Shown here piece after piece: positions 60,188 to 64,000 of a DNA stretch of 64,000 bases. Below the pieces are notes generated by a model. The model searched no databases. It had not been told where the DNA came from and worked only from the letters and a program-made list of their open reading frames with translations. Source of the DNA: CAYPFY01 sp964410105. Its GTDB lineage: Bacteria; Bacteroidota; Ignavibacteria; UBA10030; SZUA-254. The stretch spans positions 13,101 to 77,100 of the forward strand of contig CAYPFY010000016.1 in assembly GCA_964410105.1 (NCBI GenBank), in the 5' to 3' direction. The translations under genes and the position numbers were made by a program. Every line of letters starts with the position of its first letter. Positions within the stretch are counted from its first letter, which is position 1.

Positions 60188-61504
60188 CTATGACCAGAAT
60201 GCAAACAACCCATCGGAGTCTTCTCTCTGCTTGAGGATCTCAAAGAATTCGGTCTCGTTCCGGTAGCCGAGAACTTTGGGGATCTGCCTGCTGTTTAAGC
60301 GGGACCACATGCTGAGCGTGTAGGCCCCGATGTCGTGAATCAATAGATAGTCACCCTCCTCCACGGCCGGCAATTCCACGCCATTCGCAATGACGTCTCC
60401 TGCAAAACAGAGGGGGCCGGCCACGATATATTTGTTCGTTTTCCCTTCCTTCAGGTCTCCATGCCTGTCGACCACTGTGATCTGATGATGCCAGTTCTCG
60501 GGATCATAGCATTCCCGAAGCAACAGATCCGCGCCGAGATGTGTCATGATGATGTTGTGGTTCTTTTCACGCTTTACATATTCGACCCTCGAGGCCGCCC
60601 ACCCCGCATTTGCATGAACGTAACGGCCAAATTCGGTGATGAGCTTGAATTGATCTGAGAAGAGTTCCCTGGCGGACTCTTTGAGGAGGTCGCCATATTC
60701 CTGCATCGTCACGGCGGGCTCATCAGGATGGTATGAAACTGGCAGCCCTCCTCCTATGTCAAAAACCTCAATCCTCCCCTCAGGTGAGTGTTCTTTAAGC
60801 TCTTCGTTGACGGTGAGCGCAAAATCGAGGACTTTCCTGATGCCCTCGATGAGCAACGGGACCGGACATCCCTGTGAACCAATATGAACATGAACTCCCC
60901 GAAGCCAATCATTGTCCCTGAAATATTTTCTGAGTTTTTCGCGATTATTCTCCAGCGGCACGCCGAATTTTGAGTCCGCACCCGCCACGCTTGTTGATCT
61001 GATCGTCCCCGTGCCAACCTGGGGATTTATTCTTATCCCAGCTCTCTCTTTTGCGGACGTTCCACCGAAAACCTGGCCGATTCTCTCAAGCTCGGCAAAT
61101 GAGTCCGCGTTGATGTAGGCACCGAGGCTGTGGGCGTACCGGATTTCCGAAACAGTCTTCACCGGTGAATCAAAGACAATCATGTCGGATGAGAACCCGG
61201 CCCTCACGGCCATGTGAAGCTCGGGAAGGCTGGCAACTTCCAGCCCGACGCCATGAGACTTGATGAGGGAGAGGATCCTTGTCAGAGGGTTCGCCTTGAC
61301 GGCAATCGCATGGAGGGTGCTTGAGGGGAATGACTGTCGGAGACTCTCTATCCGGCTGGCAAGGAAGGAGAGATTATGGAAGATGATCGCCGTATCCTCT
61401 TCCCTGACTAACCCTTCTCTGAGAAGGGCCGCGTGAAGTGTGCGACTTCTCTCCTCTATGCAGAGTCGGGGTTCTATCATCCCGGTCTTCGTCGAATCGA
61501 TCAT
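60188..61504 (-). CDS. Fold-type III PLP decarboxylase (DapDC/ODC-like) with variant specificity motif
   Basis: A 438-residue soluble PLP enzyme. The PLP-binding Lys is in HAIAVKANPL, the phosphate-binding glycine loop is GGGLPVSYH, the conserved HIGSQG is present and the C-terminal GAYTLSMWSRLNSR matches the dimer-completing region of diaminopimelate decarboxylase. However, the usual CESGD segment reads CFAGD, so the Glu that reads the substrate's second amino group is absent. The substrate could therefore be another amino acid. Start: ATG 61504 (AGGA just upstream) or the ATG eight codons later. The amidohydrolase follows on the same strand, perhaps in one pathway. Confidence 0.85.
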   Translation of the reverse strand: MIDSTKTGMIEPRLCIEERSRTLHAALLREGLVREEDTAIIFHNLSFLASRIESLRQSFPSSTLHAIAVKANPLTRILSLIKSHGVGLEVASLPELHMAVRAGFSSDMIVFDSPVKTVSEIRYAHSLGAYINADSFAELERIGQVFGGTSAKERAGIRINPQVGTGTIRSTSVAGADSKFGVPLENNREKLRKYFRDNDWLRGVHVHIGSQGCPVPLLIEGIRKVLDFALTVNEELKEHSPEGRIEVFDIGGGLPVSYHPDEPAVTMQEYGDLLKESARELFSDQFKLITEFGRYVHANAGWAASRVEYVKREKNHNIIMTHLGADLLLRECYDPENWHHQITVVDRHGDLKEGKTNKYIVAGPLCFAGDVIANGVELPAVEEGDYLLIHDIGAYTLSMWSRLNSRQIPKVLGYRNETEFFEILKQREDSDGLFAFWS

Positions 61505-62166
61505 TCCTGACTGGCCTGTGGTGCCCCGCCCGCCTGTAAAAATCGCACCGGCCGGGGCGAATCGCCCTCAATATAGTTATCCATTCTGGATTTTAAAAAG
61601 CCGCGACTCAATGAAGCTTCCGGGCAGCCCGGGATGAACTCACCTGACGGCGGTGTGGCCTGAAAGGTGTGGGTTTCAGATGACGGCGATCAAATCCCGT
61701 TTCGAAGGACTGGTGTACGTTTGGATGAAACAAAGGGTGGGCACCCGGGATTTCCGTCCGAATTGCCGCCTCCTGTGTGACCCCGCATATTTCGGCTCGA
61801 TCGCCTCCGCGCAGAGTGGTGAAAAATGCTGTCAGCTCACGGGGAAAACGGACCTTTGATTTTAATCGCAAGGCCCATGATAAAGTCGGATAAATCGTTC
61901 CCTCCCGTGAGATGAGTCACCGTCCAGCGTAATCTCGATCACGATATTGTTCCTATCACCGTGTAGGTTCGCAATATCCTTGCGTAAGGGAACGCGTGCC
62001 GAGGAGGAGGATTCAATCGCCGCGCCCTTCATAACTCCCGCTCAGGAGTGTGTCGCCGCTCTCTTCCCGTCCGGGCTGCGTCTATCATTCAGGCCGCCGC
62101 TTCATCAAATGGGATTATGGCAACATATACTTTCTCAATGTGAACAAATAAGCCGGGGGTTCTCCA
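61505..62166. other. Intergenic region
   Basis: About 660 bases between divergent genes. Several short frames were examined and none has a family signal or ribosome-binding site. No terminator, repeat or RNA gene was recognised. Confidence 0.45.
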
Positions 62167-64000
62167 ATGAAACTCTTGAAAAGACTTTGCGGTTTTTCGA
62201 TCCTTTTTGCCTTCACTCTTCTTGCCGCTGAGATCGCCACGGGCCAGGCAAGGCTGAAGACGGACCAGCCCGACTATCCTCCCGGCACGTACGTCACGCT
62301 TACCGGCTCGGGATTTACGCCTGGGGAGGAAATCACGATGCGGGTTGTCCATGCCGACAGCGCTGGCGATGATTCTTCGAGCCCCGCGCACCAGCCATGG
62401 CAAGTATCCGCCGACTCGGATGGCAGTCTTCTGGCTTCATGGTTTGTTCCCACAGATCAGGACGAAATCGGGGCACGTCTCAAAGCAACCGCGGACGGAA
62501 CTACCTCGGGACTTCATGCGGAGGCCCTCTTTACAGACGCCACAGCCTGGACGCTCACGATCTCTCCTACAACTACAGTTGTCGCGGAAACTCACACCTA
62601 TACGCTGACAGTCACGAATACGAGCACCGGAGGTGGAAATCAACTCGGCTGTATCACCGATACCATCCCCTCTGCATTTACGCCCGTGGGGAGCCCGGCA
62701 ATCGTCTCCGCATCCGGACACACCTGGACCATTAGTCTCGCCGGCAACATCATCTCGCTTGTGGGGGCGACGAATGGGGACCGGATAAATGTTGGGGAAA
62801 CCGTCGTCTTCAAGATCGATGCCAAGGCTCCTACCTCCACGTCCGGTTCTCCCTTTAGCTGGTCTGGAAATGGCAGGGCGAACATAAATTGCAGTGGAAG
62901 CTCCTTCGGTGTCCCATCGGGCGGTCAACCGACGGTGAGCGTCACCTGTACCTCGCCGAGCGTTACTACTAATCCTTCAAATCTGACCGTTTGCAGCGGC
63001 TCGAGCGCGAGTTTCAGCGCGACGGGCAGCGGCATCCCCACACCCTCCATCCAGTGGCAACAGAGTACCGATGGAGGAGCAACGTTTACGAATATCACGG
63101 GTGGAACTTCAAACCCCCTTACAATTACGACCACCGCGTCTCTGGATGGATATAAGTTCCGGGCGGTCTTCACCAATCTCTGCGGCACCGTGACGTCGGG
63201 ATCCGCTACCCTCACGGTCAATAGGGCACCCGTCATCAGCTGTCCGAGCAATATCACCGTCAATAACACGATTGGTCTGTGCGGCTCTACGGTGAGGTTT
63301 GCCGCCACCGCGACGGGCAAACCCGCTCCGGCGATAACCTATTCACAGAATCCGGGCAGTTTCTTTCCCGTGGGGACAACAACGGTAAGCGCCAAAGCGA
63401 CGAATGCATGCGGGGTGGATAGTTGCATGTTCACGGTGACTGTGAAGGATGCCGAAAAGCCAAAGATTACCTGTCCCGGGAATGTCACAGTCAATACATC
63501 CTCGAACCTATGCTCTGCAGTTGTCAATGGCATTGCTCCCGCAGGTTCTTCCGATAATTGCCCCGGCGCGACGATCTCATATTCTCTCACCGGAGCATCT
63601 GTCGGCTCAGGAGTTAATGACGCAAGCGGCAGGACCTTCGCCAAGGGTGCGACGATGGTGACTTACAAGATAACCGATGCTGCCCTGAACCAGGACAGCT
63701 GCTCGTTTACGGTGACGGTGATCGATAATACCCCTCCAGTGATCTCAAGCTGCCCGTCGAATGTAACGGTCTACACGGGTCCCGGCCGTACGTCATGTGA
63801 TCAGATCGCAAGCTGGACTCCTCCTACAGCCACAGATAACTGCGGGATCAAGAGTTTTACATCGGATCATAATCCTGGAGAGACGTTCCCGAAAGGGGTC
63901 ACAACTGTGACCTATACAGCCAAAGACTCAGCCGGTAATGAGTCAACCTGCTCATTTACGGTGACAGTGATCGATAATACCCCTCCAGTGATCTCAAGCT
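62167..64000 (+). CDS. Secreted Ig-like/HYR-repeat protein, 3' end beyond the window
   Basis: The first 611 codons of a large exported protein, open at the right edge. The ATG at 62167 starts a signal peptide (MKLLKRLCGFSILFAFTLLA). Next are an Ig-like domain (QPDYPPGTYVTLTGSGFTPG) and a conserved-repeat domain (TVTNTSTGGGNQLGCITDTI). A second Ig-like module carries SIQWQQSTDGG. From residue ~360 come HYR modules of about 80 residues, recognisable by ISSCPSNVTV starts and CSFTVTVIDNTPP ends, with Cys pairs for extracellular stability. A T9SS domain would be expected at the missing end. HYR modules are adhesion-type; no enzyme motif is visible. Confidence 0.82.
   Translation, partial: MKLLKRLCGFSILFAFTLLAAEIATGQARLKTDQPDYPPGTYVTLTGSGFTPGEEITMRVVHADSAGDDSSSPAHQPWQVSADSDGSLLASWFVPTDQDEIGARLKATADGTTSGLHAEALFTDATAWTLTISPTTTVVAETHTYTLTVTNTSTGGGNQLGCITDTIPSAFTPVGSPAIVSASGHTWTISLAGNIISLVGATNGDRINVGETVVFKIDAKAPTSTSGSPFSWSGNGRANINCSGSSFGVPSGGQPTVSVTCTSPSVTTNPSNLTVCSGSSASFSATGSGIPTPSIQWQQSTDGGATFTNITGGTSNPLTITTTASLDGYKFRAVFTNLCGTVTSGSATLTVNRAPVISCPSNITVNNTIGLCGSTVRFAATATGKPAPAITYSQNPGSFFPVGTTTVSAKATNACGVDSCMFTVTVKDAEKPKITCPGNVTVNTSSNLCSAVVNGIAPAGSSDNCPGATISYSLTGASVGSGVNDASGRTFAKGATMVTYKITDAALNQDSCSFTVTVIDNTPPVISSCPSNVTVYTGPGRTSCDQIASWTPPTATDNCGIKSFTSDHNPGETFPKGVTTVTYTAKDSAGNESTCSFTVTVIDNTPPVISS
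63706..64000 (+). repeat. Direct repeat between HYR modules
   Basis: A 46-base segment (starting TTTACGGTGA) at 63706-63751 recurs at 63955-64000 with a single difference. The period is 249 bases, or 83 codons, one HYR module. Confidence 0.8.

Noticed and set aside
61608..61871. Short frames in the 61505-62166 intergenic region
   Set aside because: No recognisable domain, ribosome-binding site or signal peptide; biased composition only.
1..64000. CRISPR arrays, IS elements, prophage genes, integrases and att sites
   Set aside because: No spaced short repeats, transposase, integrase or phage structural proteins were recognised anywhere in the window.

Overview
The window looks like about 64 kb of chromosome from a moderately GC-rich bacterium of the FCB group (the Bacteroidota/Chlorobiota/Ignavibacteriota neighbourhood). 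The main reason is that eight predicted secreted proteins end in a type IX secretion (T9SS) sorting domain, most with the YPNPFNPST-type motif. An OMP_b-brl_3 outer-membrane barrel, a YphP/YqiW-type bacilliredoxin and predicted promoters with TATATT or TACATT -10 boxes fit this. No phage, transposase, CRISPR array or rRNA was recognised. One tRNA-Arg(TCG) is present.

Layout. 0-7 kb: the end of a CPBP protease, a secreted beta-propeller, and a giant Ser/Thr kinase-ATPase-TPR regulator whose stop overlaps the start of an OPT-family transporter. 7-15 kb: large T9SS cargo proteins (beta-helix/metzincin/VWA; beta-propeller). 15-24 kb: an outer-membrane barrel receptor, a matrixin-like lipoprotein, a tRNA, an OMP, a histidine kinase with an ArsR repressor and an AT-rich dyad operator, and a Rieske protein. 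24.5-33 kb: a PilB/GspE-like ATPase with lost His-box histidines, coupled to a receiver domain, then two head-to-head copies of a three-gene set resembling PilV/PilW/PilX minor pilins but without a recognisable prepilin cleavage motif, closed by a second receiver protein. 33-38 kb: a GT39-like glycosyltransferase and an ECF sigma/anti-sigma/Spy-like/lipoprotein operon. 38-42 kb (minus strand): a VOC dioxygenase, an FAD reductase, an MFS exporter and a Tag glycosylase in one tight operon. 42-46 kb: a TrpF-like enzyme, a bacilliredoxin and TypA/BipA with a terminator-like hairpin just before its start. 46-52.6 kb: four tandem paralogues, each exactly 498 residues, made of 29-residue repeats plus a T9SS domain. 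52.6-64 kb: another T9SS protein, a GH9-like protein with an Asp-to-Asn change at the catalytic base, a DUF1579-like protein, an amidohydrolase, a PLP decarboxylase and the start of a HYR-repeat protein running off the window.

How it fits together. Much of the window encodes surface or secreted proteins and the regulators that could control them. The best candidate for an undescribed system is the 24.5-33 kb block: an unusual traffic ATPase, two diverged divergent copies of a non-canonical minor-pilin set, and two stand-alone response-regulator receivers. Its assignment rests on protein architecture and gene order, not on any database search.
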